Of a DNA stretch of 64,000 bases, positions 9,592-17,917 are shown in pieces. Source of the DNA: Shewanella violacea DSS12. GTDB lineage: Bacteria > Pseudomonadota > Gammaproteobacteria > Enterobacterales > Shewanellaceae. Under the pieces are notes generated by a model, which had not been told where the DNA came from, ran no database searches, and worked only from the letters and a program-made list of their open reading frames with translations. Numbering within the stretch: the first letter of the stretch is position 1; every line of letters begins with the position of its first letter. The stretch is from assembly GCF_000091325.1 (NCBI RefSeq), contig NC_014012.1, forward strand, positions 2,001,845 through 2,065,844, in the 5' to 3' direction. The translations under genes and the position numbers were made by a program.

Positions 9592-9801
9592 GATTTACAT
9601 CTCAATAAGTAATTTTGTCAGTAAAATATCATGGTCTAAGACTTATACCAATCTGCTATGCATAAAATGACGTTTTTATCTGACTCATGGCTCTGAAAAA
9701 GGTGTTATCCAGCTATATTTGTTGTTGGCTTTGGATATTTTTTGGGGGAGGCGAAGGAGATAACGAGGTGAGAGTAAACTATGTGTATCTGTAAGACAGC
9801 A

Positions 9802-9833
9802 AAAAGCCAGACCCATTGCTGAGTCTGGCTTTT
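9802..9833 (-). terminator. Intrinsic terminator of the tRNA-Pro gene
   Basis: Eleven-base stem (AAAAGCCAGAC / GTCTGGCTTTT), with a T-rich end when read on the minus strand, immediately after the CCA end of tRNA-Pro. Confidence 0.85.
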
Positions 9834-9839
9834 CTAATG

Positions 9840-9916
9840 TGGTCGGGATAGCAGGATTTGAACCTGCGATCTCTTGTCCCCCAGACAAGCGCCTTACCGG
9901 ACTAGGCCATATCCCG
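9840..9916 (-). tRNA. tRNA-Pro (anticodon GGG)
   Basis: A 77-base cloverleaf on the minus strand. The acceptor stem is CGGGATA / TATCCCG, the D arm GCCTAGTCCGGTAAGGC, the anticodon stem CTTGT / ACAAG with loop CTGGGGG (anticodon GGG), and the T arm GCAGG-TTCAAAT-CCTGC; the CCA end is encoded. The C1-G72 pair is typical of bacterial tRNA-Pro. It reads the proline codons CCC and CCU. It lies downstream of yejM on the same strand, the same order as E. coli yejM-proL, and has its own terminator. Confidence 0.97.
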
Positions 9917-10142
9917 AGATTTTCTTAGAATTAATACTGCTTCTAAGAACACCTAAACATCTTTTTTAAAGGGGCTATTTAGGTGAGGCAGAACTTTAGC
10001 AAGTCATTTAAGATTCTGCAAGCTATTCGTCAATAATCTGGTTCTAACTGCTTAGTTTGCAAGCTCTTTAGCCAGTAATGATTCGATTAACACTCATTAC
10101 TGGCTCAAATAGCTGATTATAAACTGCACTGACTGTGTATAT

Positions 10143-11930
10143 TTAGTTGTTATACATCCTACGACTTTCACGCATGACTTCGATTAGCTCAGGTGCGCTC
10201 ATCTTCTTGCGCAGGCGCTGCTGGTAATTTTCATCATAGATACGGTATTTACCGTGTCTGTCGATCACGGTTATTTCAGATTTTTGATAGATGCCAAATA
10301 TACGATTATCGCCAACATATACCCAAGACTCTGCATCGGGTTGCAATAGGCTTCTACCTGCACTGTAATCGGTTGCTGGATTCGTACAGCCAAGTACTTG
10401 AGTCATCAAGGTAGGGACTATGCCGTAGTGGCTGGTACGATAATTGACGTCTTTTGCAGGTGACTGTGGCCAGTGGATCACTAAGGGAACCTGAACATTG
10501 GCAGGAGAGAGATCACCTCTAGCCTCATCCAGACTACTGGTGAATAACTTACCACTGACTCCAGTGATAATGACCAAGGTATCAGTCGGCAGATTAGTGA
10601 TGATTTTTTCAATTTCTTGATCAATAAAATATAACGACTGACGATATTGATTGAACAATACTCGTTGGGCAGGGGTTATTTTTCGTTCAGACTGGACGGT
10701 TTCAATCCCCATAAATCCGATAGGGGTATCATAGCTGTCAGGAGCTCTGAGGTTGATTAGGCCAAACCAAGGGCTTTTCTGTGCCTGTTTCCAAGTTTGA
10801 AATCCTGCGATAGTTTCAATGTCTTGAGCCGCATCGCTACTATTTGGCGCCGAAATCACCTGCTCAAAATCATTATATATGGCTTTAGGCATCTGACTGC
10901 TATGTTCGCCAGAGAATAGGCCAAGTTGGTAGCCCTGTCGCTTCAATACTTGAGTCAATAGTGGAGAGACCTGTGACAACCGACTCGAGTTGATATAACT
11001 GCCTTGAAGTCCATAAAGAATGGAGAACATGCCGCTGTTGAACTGATTTCCGCCACTTATGTGGTGAAGGAACTCTTGGTTGTTATCAGCATACTGACTG
11101 AAGAAGGGCATGGTCTTGCTATTGACCATATCGGCTCTAAGACTGTCTATGGTTAATAACAAGATATTAGGCTGCACTTCATTGGTCTTAGTACATTGCA
11201 GAGGCTGTTTGGGGTAATTTAAATTACTTCTCAGTGACGAGCTGACTTTAGTCTGAGTCGAGCTGTCTATGCCATGGCTTTCCATAAATGATCGGGCCGT
11301 TGCTGGATAGGAGAGCGGGTAAGCATCATCGAGACGGGTGATCTCCGTGATATCTGCGGCATCGGCCCAGATATGGATCAGATGGCTGCTGATAAAACAT
11401 AGACCCACGAAGGCGACGACCTTATTACCACAACGTGCCTTGTGGATTTTTTCGATCCGTTTCCAAAGGAAGTTGGCCACAGTGAGCTCAATGGCTAAGA
11501 TCCCTAAGGGGGTAATGATATAAGAGGTACCGCGAAGCAGGGCATTGAGGTCGGCCCATGCCAAGTCGAACACAAATGGACTCAGGTGTAGACCATAATC
11601 ATCATAAATGATGGTGTCATAGAGTAAGATACATAAACTTAAGGTGGCAACGCTTGCTGCATAGCCACGTAAAATCTTGGAATAGGGCAGCAACAAGGTG
11701 ACGGGGAATACCAGCACCAAATAAACGATAAAGCCCAAGAAACTAAAGTGACCTAAGGTGCTGGTGGCCAGGTAACCCCAGCCAATCCAAGTCTCTGGAT
11801 AACCTACCGTATCGAGATACCGTAAGCCCACAATCATGGCAAGAAAGCCGTTGAAGAAGGCGAACCAATGTCCCCAACTCACTAAGCGTGATACGCGATC
11901 ACGCCCCATTTCTTTTTTACGCTCGACCAT
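10143..11930 (-). CDS. yejM: Inner-membrane LPS regulator YejM/PbgA/LapC
   Basis: A 595-residue inner-membrane protein. The N-terminus opens like E. coli YejM (VSWGHWFAFFN) and contains about five transmembrane helices up to residue 190. A periplasmic sulfatase-like domain follows, with ILLLTIDSLRADM near 255 and VPLVIHWPQSP near 495. In E. coli this protein senses periplasmic lipopolysaccharide and restrains LpxC proteolysis through LapB; it resembles LtaS-type enzymes but is not thought to act as a hydrolase. The neighbours yejL (upstream, same strand) and yejK (divergent) repeat the enterobacterial order. An alternative ATG at residue 8 would also fit. Confidence 0.95.
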   Translation of the reverse strand: MVERKKEMGRDRVSRLVSWGHWFAFFNGFLAMIVGLRYLDTVGYPETWIGWGYLATSTLGHFSFLGFIVYLVLVFPVTLLLPYSKILRGYAASVATLSLCILLYDTIIYDDYGLHLSPFVFDLAWADLNALLRGTSYIITPLGILAIELTVANFLWKRIEKIHKARCGNKVVAFVGLCFISSHLIHIWADAADITEITRLDDAYPLSYPATARSFMESHGIDSSTQTKVSSSLRSNLNYPKQPLQCTKTNEVQPNILLLTIDSLRADMVNSKTMPFFSQYADNNQEFLHHISGGNQFNSGMFSILYGLQGSYINSSRLSQVSPLLTQVLKRQGYQLGLFSGEHSSQMPKAIYNDFEQVISAPNSSDAAQDIETIAGFQTWKQAQKSPWFGLINLRAPDSYDTPIGFMGIETVQSERKITPAQRVLFNQYRQSLYFIDQEIEKIITNLPTDTLVIITGVSGKLFTSSLDEARGDLSPANVQVPLVIHWPQSPAKDVNYRTSHYGIVPTLMTQVLGCTNPATDYSAGRSLLQPDAESWVYVGDNRIFGIYQKSEITVIDRHGKYRIYDENYQQRLRKKMSAPELIEVMRESRRMYNN

Positions 11931-12030
11931 GTGGCTCCGCTTACGGTTTAAGTGCTTATTTATTAGATACTAAAGTATCTTATGTATTTTTTATTAAATG
12001 CAGCTAATTTTCAACGAATGAAGGCTTATA

Positions 12031-12246
12031 TTAGCGTTTAACAGACTGAGCTAGGGCTTTTGAAAACTGCTCTGCTACCTGTGTCCTGGCTTCCTGAGGC
12101 ACTTTACGTGCAAGAAGGTCTGTCACGCAGTTGCCTAATACCATAAGTCTTAGGTCTGTCGGTGCTTGATGCTTATCCATCACAGCACTGATTTCAGCAA
12201 TAAGAGATTCAACTTGAGTGTTTGAATATTTTGATTTTATAGCCAT
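12031..12246 (-). CDS. yejL: UPF0352 family protein YejL
   Basis: A small cytoplasmic protein of about 71 residues with the family core HQAPTDLRLMVLGNCVTDLL. The function is unknown; the family is known as a small helical protein encoded beside yejM and yejK. An upstream in-frame ATG would add six residues, but the family start (M-A-I-K-S-K-Y) supports the shorter form. Neither has a clear ribosome-binding site. It precedes yejM by about 100 bases on the same strand and is divergent from yejK. Confidence 0.9.
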   Translation of the reverse strand: MAIKSKYSNTQVESLIAEISAVMDKHQAPTDLRLMVLGNCVTDLLARKVPQEARTQVAEQFSKALAQSVKR

Positions 12247-12581
12247 ATTAAAAAAGTGTTTCATTTACCGAGATATTTGGCGCTTATGATAACCGAAATT
12301 CAGCCTAAGCACGATATCTAAGCACTGCTTAGGCTTATTTTGATAGCAATATTCATCTTATACTTGTTCAAATACGGTTAATGACTCTTTTTATGAGAAT
12401 TAGCTTGTGAGTTCTAATCATCTTAATCATCTTATTCTTGAAGCAAGATTTCAATTGGGGCAATATAGGCTCATTAAGATTGAGCCGAAAATGAGGCACT
12501 GTTTAAGCGGTTCGAGTCGCGCGATCAGTGACCTTACTATCGGTGATACCACATTTTTAACCATTATCTTTATCGAGACCT

Positions 12582-13613
12582 ATGAGCATAAACGTCGAAC
12601 AAGCCATCATCCATGCCATTATTCAAGACAGTGACGGACAGCTAAGCTGTCGATTACGTCCCCAACCTTTATTGAACGGCGAAGCCGTTGAAGCCATGTT
12701 GGATGAATTACATCAAACTTACACCACTAAGGCGGGTAAAGGTTTTGGACATTTCGGCATCTCAGGTGAAGATGGCGAGGCTAACCCTAAGTTTATGGAG
12801 GCGTTAACTGAGTACAGAGATGGTCAACTTGGCTTCGTCGAATTTTCCGGTTTAGCGGGTAAGTTATTGCAAGAAGAGTTGTCTAAATACGATTTCAGCC
12901 AAGGTGGTTACTTACTTTTGGCTTGTTACACCCATATGACTAGTGACTTCCTGTATGTTTCTTTGCTGAATGCCAAGTCGTCTATGACTGTGCTCGATGA
13001 TATGGAATTATCACAAAATACTCATTTAGATCTTAAAGATGTACAACTTGCGGCGCGTATCGATCTGACCGAATGGCAGGCGGATGAAGGTTCACGTAAA
13101 TATATTTCATTTATTCGTGGACGCGCGGGCAGAAAGGTTGCCGACTTCTTCCTCGATTTTATGGGTTGTGTAGAAGGCGTTAACACTAAGGCTCAGAATA
13201 AGCAGTTGATGAATGCCGTCGAAGACTTCGTCTCCAGCAGTGAATTGACTAAAGATGAAGGTCAGCAGTGCCGTGAGAAAGTATTCAATTACTGTACCGA
13301 GCGTTGTGATGTCGGTGCCGATATTGAGATAAAAGATCTTGCCGATGAGCTAGCCGATAGTGGCATGGAATCTTTCTACGATTTTGCCAAGGGTGGCGAC
13401 TATGAACTTGAAGATGAGTTCCCTGGAGACAAGCCAACCTTACGCCAACTGAAGAAGTTTTCCGGTACTGGTGGTGGCGTGACCCTGAGTTTCGATGGAG
13501 CACACTTAGGTGAGCGAGTTATGTATGATCCCATCTCAGACACCATAATGATAAAGGGCGTACCGGCTAACCTTAAAGATCAACTCGATCGTCGTTTGAA
13601 AGGCGGTCAGTAA
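12582..13613 (+). CDS. yejK: Nucleoid-associated protein YejK/NdpA
   Basis: A 343-residue member of the NdpA/YejK family of nucleoid-associated proteins, close to the usual 335-345 residues. Recognisable stretches include the N-terminal region with [10 protein letters not shown], the middle [19 protein letters not shown], and the C-terminal [15 protein letters not shown]. It is thought to bind DNA in the nucleoid; the exact role is not settled. The 3' end of the gene is notable: its last about 63 coding bases plus the downstream region are tandemly duplicated before the terminator at 13953-13977. Confidence 0.94.
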   Translation: MSINVEQAIIHAIIQDSDGQLSCRLRPQPLLNGEAVEAMLDELHQTYTTKAGKGFGHFGISGEDGEANPKFMEALTEYRDGQLGFVEFSGLAGKLLQEELSKYDFSQGGYLLLACYTHMTSDFLYVSLLNAKSSMTVLDDMELSQNTHLDLKDVQLAARIDLTEWQADEGSRKYISFIRGRAGRKVADFFLDFMGCVEGVNTKAQNKQLMNAVEDFVSSSELTKDEGQQCREKVFNYCTERCDVGADIEIKDLADELADSGMESFYDFAKGGDYELEDEFPGDKPTLRQLKKFSGTGGGVTLSFDGAHLGERVMYDPISDTIMIKGVPANLKDQLDRRLKGGQ

Positions 13614-13957
13614 TTTTCATATTTTAGTTGGAAAATGGTGAATGTATGATTCAATATTTTCAGACACAATAATGATAAAGGGCGTACCGGCTAACCTTAA
13701 AGATTAACTCGATCGTCGTTTGAAAGGCGGTCAGTAATTTTCATATTTTAGTTGAAAAATGGTGAATGTAGGATTCAACATTCTCAGACACAATAATGAT
13801 AAAGGGCGTACCGGCTAACCTTAAAGATCAACTCGATCGTCGTTTGAAAGGCGGTCAGTAATTTTTAGGTTCTAAAGGCGGCCAGTAATTTTCATATTTT
13901 AGCTGAAAAATGGTGAATGTATGATTCCATATTTTCAGACACCATGAATGATAAAGG
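13551..13957 (+). repeat. 124-bp tandem duplications of the yejK 3' end
   Basis: The segment starting ATAAAGGGCGTACC at 13551 (the last 21 codons of yejK plus its 3' flank) recurs at 13675 and 13799, giving a 124-base period, with a fourth partial copy from about 13872 to 13957. Copy 2 has a C-to-T change creating an early stop (GAT TAA CTC), and copy 3 is cut short after the stop codon. The copies lie outside the intact gene and end at its terminator, so they are untranslated relics. Confidence 0.93.
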
Positions 13958-13977
13958 CGCTATTAAGCGCCTTTTTT
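13953..13977 (+). terminator. Intrinsic terminator after yejK and its duplicated tail
   Basis: Eight-base stem AAAGGCGC / GCGCCTTT with loop TATTAA and six T residues. Its left arm (ATGATAAAGGCGC) resembles the coding segment ATGATAAAGGGCG at the repeat boundary, possible microhomology for the duplication. Confidence 0.88.
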
Positions 13978-14036
13978 GTTGACTGAATTTAATCGCCACT
14001 TGGACTTTACGGATTAACTGAGCAATTCCTGAGTAG

Positions 14037-14768
14037 CTAATCCAGCCAGCGAAATGATCGCTTTAGGAAGGCTGGTACGTCTTGCCAGATACACTCACCA
14101 TGGGCTATCACTATTTTTTTAGGTTGCCATGCTTGGATTTTTTTCAAGCATGTTCTGGCCTTGTCTTTACCAAATATAAAACTGATACGCCAGTCGGCGG
14201 GTGTCTGACCGTCCGGAGCTAAGATACCTACTAACTTGGCTATGTGGTTTTGCCAAGGTTTAAAGTGTGAAGTTGGAAAGTTTTCTATGAGATCGGTCAA
14301 GATGAGTGTGCCACTGGCTTTATGAAAGAAGACGACCTCTTCCATTGCAGGGCTCCCGCTAAAGATTAGCTGGTCTATCTGATCACGCCAGGCATCATTG
14401 GGTGTTGATATTAGTTCGCTGGAAAATGGGATGTCCGGGCATTTCTTTAATAGGCCTGGCGCCGCATAGGAACTTGCATCTGGATAGCTGGATATCCACT
14501 GTTGAATAAAGAGATAATGGATCTTATTTGGGGCGATGAGATAGCAGACCTCACCTAAACTGTCGACCTCTTGTTGTAGCGAATCCGTCAACTTACAGGG
14601 AGAATGTACCCATAACTTACCATTACCGAGGCGAATTATTGTCATTCGAGTGGTATAGGGCATGCCATAGAATGACACTGTAGGGCCATCGTAGTACCAA
14701 ATATCTGCGTCTATTTGCTGTAAGAGACTCAGATGAGTATCGCTGGGATTGAGTAACGAATCGGGCAT
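14037..14768 (-). CDS. DUF4336-like protein (metallo-beta-lactamase-like fold)
   Basis: A cytoplasmic protein of about 243 residues resembling DUF4336 proteins. Typical parts are IWYYDGPTVSFYGMPYTTRM at the N-terminus and HSPCKLTDSLQQEV, which replaces the usual metal-binding HxHxDH of beta-lactamase-fold enzymes; a histidine in IVIAHGECIW lies near the C-terminus. Enzymatic activity is unproven for the family. The start is fixed by a very strong ribosome-binding site, AGGAGGTG five bases before the ATG; a longer frame 11 codons upstream lacks one. It is convergent with yejK. Confidence 0.75.
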   Translation of the reverse strand: MPDSLLNPSDTHLSLLQQIDADIWYYDGPTVSFYGMPYTTRMTIIRLGNGKLWVHSPCKLTDSLQQEVDSLGEVCYLIAPNKIHYLFIQQWISSYPDASSYAAPGLLKKCPDIPFSSELISTPNDAWRDQIDQLIFSGSPAMEEVVFFHKASGTLILTDLIENFPTSHFKPWQNHIAKLVGILAPDGQTPADWRISFIFGKDKARTCLKKIQAWQPKKIVIAHGECIWQDVPAFLKRSFRWLD

Positions 14769-15131
14769 ATACACCTCCTGTGTAGTTAGCAGTAATATCA
14801 ATCAGGTATAAGCTCACGAAAAGTTAATACAACAGGAAAACTATATACCGAAAACCATATTCACAAGCTATTTACAAAAACTATAAGAGCAAGTTAATAG
14901 TAAACCGAGTGATTCGAAGTGAATTATTAGGCTTATGTTGATGACAAATCAAGCATACTCGCCAAGTTTACACTTAGTCGTAATAAACGGGTCGAAAATT
15001 GGCGTTATCACATGTAAACTTGCAGAAACCTCCAAGATAATGTGAATTTGTCTTGAGACACTATTTTAGTCCTTTGGCCATTGCCGAATGGACGTAAAAA
15101 AGGTGGACTGTTTTTCCATCTAGGAGCCTAA
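14769..15131. other. Divergent intergenic region
   Basis: This 363-base AT-rich gap lies between the DUF4336-like gene (minus) and the QueD-like gene (plus) and must hold both promoters. I see no RNA gene, repeat or obvious operator in it. Confidence 0.5.
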
Positions 15132-16013
15132 ATGCAACTTTTTGTTAGAGATTTAACCGTAATCGATTTTTCTTACCTATGTCCTATTCGCGGTATGGTT
15201 GGGGAGAGCTGGATAGTCGATGTTTTGCTCGATGGTGGCTTAGATGAGCAAAATATGGTGTTAGACTTTTCTAAAGTTAAACGCACCATCAAGAATACAA
15301 TCGATGAAGTTGCCGATCACCGCTTACTTATCCCAACGGCTTGCAGTGAAGTGCGCTGGCAACAGCAAGGCGACAAAGTCTGGATGGACTTTAGCAGCCT
15401 GCAGGGCGATATTCACCTTGCATGTCCGGCTCAAGCTTTCGCCTTGATCCCCAGTGAAATTATCGATTTTGATAGTGTGAATGCCTTCTTGCAGAAAGCA
15501 TTGAGAGCTGTATTACCGGATAATGTCGAAGGTATTACATTAACGCTGCGTAATGAGATGCATGAAACGCCATTTTATCACTACTCCCATGGTCTTAAAA
15601 AGCACGATGGTAACTGCCAACGTATAGCTCATGGTCACCGTAGCCCAATCAATATTTTCGAAAACGGTATTGCGGCACCTAAGTGGGATGAATATTGGGC
15701 TAAGCGTTGGAAAGACATCTATCTGGGTACCAAAGAAGATGTGGTTAACTTAAGTTCGTTAACACTTTCTCCCCAGGCAAAGGTGAGTGAAGATACTCAT
15801 TATGGTTTCTGTTATCAGGCACCACAGGGGGAGTTCCAACTCGCCATGCCGAAATCTCGATGTGAAATCATTCCACATGACACTACGGTTGAGCTTCTGG
15901 CTGAATTTATCGCTAATACTTTGATTGAAAAAACGCCTAAGAGTGAATTTAAAGTGATCGCTTATGAAGGTGTGGGCAAAGGGGCTATCTCAGTAAAAGG
16001 CAACTCGATTTAG
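15132..16013 (+). CDS. Two-domain 6-pyruvoyl/6-carboxy-tetrahydropterin synthase family protein (QueD-like)
   Basis: A 293-residue protein, about twice the length of QueD. The N-terminal half keeps a family core (GGLDEQNMVLDFSKVKR, then ADHRLLIPT) but has lost the zinc-binding histidines (RGMVGESWIVDV where HGH would lie). The C-terminal half carries candidate zinc ligands and the catalytic cysteine region (YHYSHGLKKHDGNCQRIAHGH), ending in YEGVGKGAIS. Family enzymes act on 7,8-dihydroneopterin triphosphate in queuosine or biopterin synthesis. The substrate here is not known. Similar double-domain proteins occur in vibrios and Shewanella as far as I recall. It stands alone, with a weak hairpin about 45 bases downstream. 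Confidence 0.82.
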   Translation: MQLFVRDLTVIDFSYLCPIRGMVGESWIVDVLLDGGLDEQNMVLDFSKVKRTIKNTIDEVADHRLLIPTACSEVRWQQQGDKVWMDFSSLQGDIHLACPAQAFALIPSEIIDFDSVNAFLQKALRAVLPDNVEGITLTLRNEMHETPFYHYSHGLKKHDGNCQRIAHGHRSPINIFENGIAAPKWDEYWAKRWKDIYLGTKEDVVNLSSLTLSPQAKVSEDTHYGFCYQAPQGEFQLAMPKSRCEIIPHDTTVELLAEFIANTLIEKTPKSEFKVIAYEGVGKGAISVKGNSI

Positions 16014-16057
16014 ACTGGATTAAAGTGAACCGGTTTAAGTTAAGGCTCTGCTGAATT

Positions 16058-16081
16058 CGGCAGCCATTAATTGGGCTGCCT
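16058..16081 (+). terminator. Hairpin downstream of the QueD-like gene
   Basis: Seven-base stem GGCAGCC / GGCTGCC, 45 bases after the stop. There is no long T tract, so this is a weak or factor-assisted terminator at best. Confidence 0.4.
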
Positions 16082-16224
16082 AAGTTTAGGCTTATTGGTT
16101 TAGGGAGAACGCGTACCTAGCATCTAGATCTTCGATAGCGAATATTCAAGAGCTGTTTTTACTGAGGCTAATGTCTGTATATTAATGATCACGACGAGTC
16201 CAATCACATATAACTGGAAATTAA

Positions 16225-17061
16225 ATGTCTTTATTACCTAAGATAGTCGCACCTCTGGCTGCGCTAACACTCTTATTTACCTTTAATGCATCTGCGCAAA
16301 TTCAGCTGACGGGTAAGATGGAGCAGGGCGCCTTGATCCGAGCTATGGTCGAGCCTGGTACTCAAGTATATCTCAACGGAAAAGCTATTAAGGTGACCCC
16401 AGAAGGCGCCTTCGCATTTGGTTTTTCCCGCGAGGCCGAGCTAAAGCAAGAGTTAAAACTTATTTATCCAGATGGCCTGACTCAGATAAAGCCGTTAAGT
16501 ATTAAGACCAAAGAATACAAGATAGACAGGGTGAACGGGATCAGTAAAAAGATCATGACGCCAGATCCTAAAGCGCTGGAGCGTTCGGCCAAAGACAGCA
16601 AACAAGTCAAAGCCGCCAGAAGTCAGTTTTCTGAGCTTGAGTCTTTCACGCAAGATTTCATCTGGCCACTCACTGGACGTATCTCTGGTGTCTATGGCAG
16701 CCAGCGTGTTTATAACGGTAAGCCGGGAAATCCCCATTATGGCGTCGATATTGCCGCAAAAACCGGTACTGTTGTCGTCGCTCCTGCCGATGGCGTTATT
16801 AGTTTATCTGTAGCAGATATGTTTTATTCAGGCGGTACGATTATTCTAGACCATGGCTATGGTGTTAATTCTACCTTTCTGCACCTGAGTAAGTTATATG
16901 TCAAAGACGGCGAGATCATCAAGCAGGGCCAACCTATTGCCGAAGTCGGAGCGACAGGCCGGGTTACTGGCCCGCATCTAGACTGGCGTGTTAACTGGTA
17001 TCAAATGCGTCTCGATCCTGTGACGATAGTACCGAACATGGCTGAAGTGCTTAAGAAGTAA
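16225..17061 (+). CDS. Periplasmic M23-family peptidase (LytM/peptidoglycan endopeptidase-like)
   Basis: A 278-residue exported protein with a signal peptide (about residues 1-24, ending A-S-A-Q). An N-terminal beta-rich region follows and then a C-terminal M23 domain from about 145 on. The first zinc motif is NPHYGVDIAAKTG. The second catalytic region reads TGPHLDWRVNW, so the usual HxH is HxD; the same form is common in one M23 subgroup and may still bind metal. Members cut peptide cross-links in peptidoglycan or act as amidase activators. The gene is monocistronic; a long hairpin about 45 bases after the stop may end the transcript. Confidence 0.88.
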   Translation: MSLLPKIVAPLAALTLLFTFNASAQIQLTGKMEQGALIRAMVEPGTQVYLNGKAIKVTPEGAFAFGFSREAELKQELKLIYPDGLTQIKPLSIKTKEYKIDRVNGISKKIMTPDPKALERSAKDSKQVKAARSQFSELESFTQDFIWPLTGRISGVYGSQRVYNGKPGNPHYGVDIAAKTGTVVVAPADGVISLSVADMFYSGGTIILDHGYGVNSTFLHLSKLYVKDGEIIKQGQPIAEVGATGRVTGPHLDWRVNWYQMRLDPVTIVPNMAEVLKK

Positions 17062-17917
17062 CTAAGCCCTATACAGTGTTGCTCTGGAAAATATCATGAG
17101 TAAACAAAGATAGAGCTCTCACATGGGCTTTATCTTTCCGCCTACTTATCAGTTCATTGCGAGTTGATTTTAAAAACGCACAATCCCTTGGTTACCCATG
17201 TCCTGCGGATACTTTTTATCATTAAAAATGATGAAGCTCTTGCTCCAATACAGATAAATTCTCTCAGTTTTTATACCAGTTTTTATACCAGTTTTTATGC
17301 CCGTTTGTATATTCTAGTGTCGAGTACCTAGCTTGGTCGAACGGCCTCAAAAACGGTGATGTTTTGGTAAACCAATAAGATTTCCACCCATTTATATGAC
17401 CCCAAACTCTAAGCTACTCACATTCCAGTAACTAAGGGGGTTAGCTCAACATCAATGAATATGGATGGCTTTGTTGGCGGCTTCTTTGTTGGAGGCTGCA
17501 AGCTGCCGAATTCATACTCACCAAGTTTGTCATGCCATTTTCTGGTTAAAGCTGGATTAAAGCAATCGTCGCCAGTTTATGATTTACTTATACTTATTCT
17601 AGTGACGTATGTCGCCCGTACTTATTTAGCTTTGCTTAATTAAAATGTTATCTGCTTTATTTATTTTGACTCTGTTTTTAGGTGGCTAAACTTTAATCAT
17701 TAAATTCCCTTGTTCAATGCCGCTATTTGCCTGTTGGTAGCCTTTCCTATACCTATTCAACTGCTGTTTTGCTAGTTTTTTATTGAGTAGTTACAAATTT
17801 AAATATCACTTTTTACCATGCTAATAAAGCAGCTTGCTATGGCATGAATAGAATGAAAAATATTTGGTAACTACTAACGAAAACAATTAAACAATAATAA
17901 TAGAGGGAAGTTTTATC
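17062..17917. other. Long intergenic region before the astacin gene
   Basis: This 856-base gap begins with an 11-bp hairpin at 17106-17137 (AAAGATA-type arms), probably the 3' end of the M23 transcript. It continues with a 12-bp tandem repeat at 17266-17301 and AT-rich DNA. A 62-codon open frame at 17455-17643 lacks a ribosome-binding site and recognisable content and is not called. A purine-rich GAGGGAAG just before 17918 is the ribosome-binding site of the protease gene. Confidence 0.55.
17266..17301. repeat. 12-bp tandem repeat (AGTTTTTATACC)3
   Basis: Three contiguous copies, the third with one change (ATGCC for ATACC), in a non-coding stretch. Confidence 0.85.

Noticed and set aside
17455..17643. 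62-codon plus-strand frame in the gap before the astacin gene
   Set aside because: No ribosome-binding site, no family resemblance and low-complexity start.
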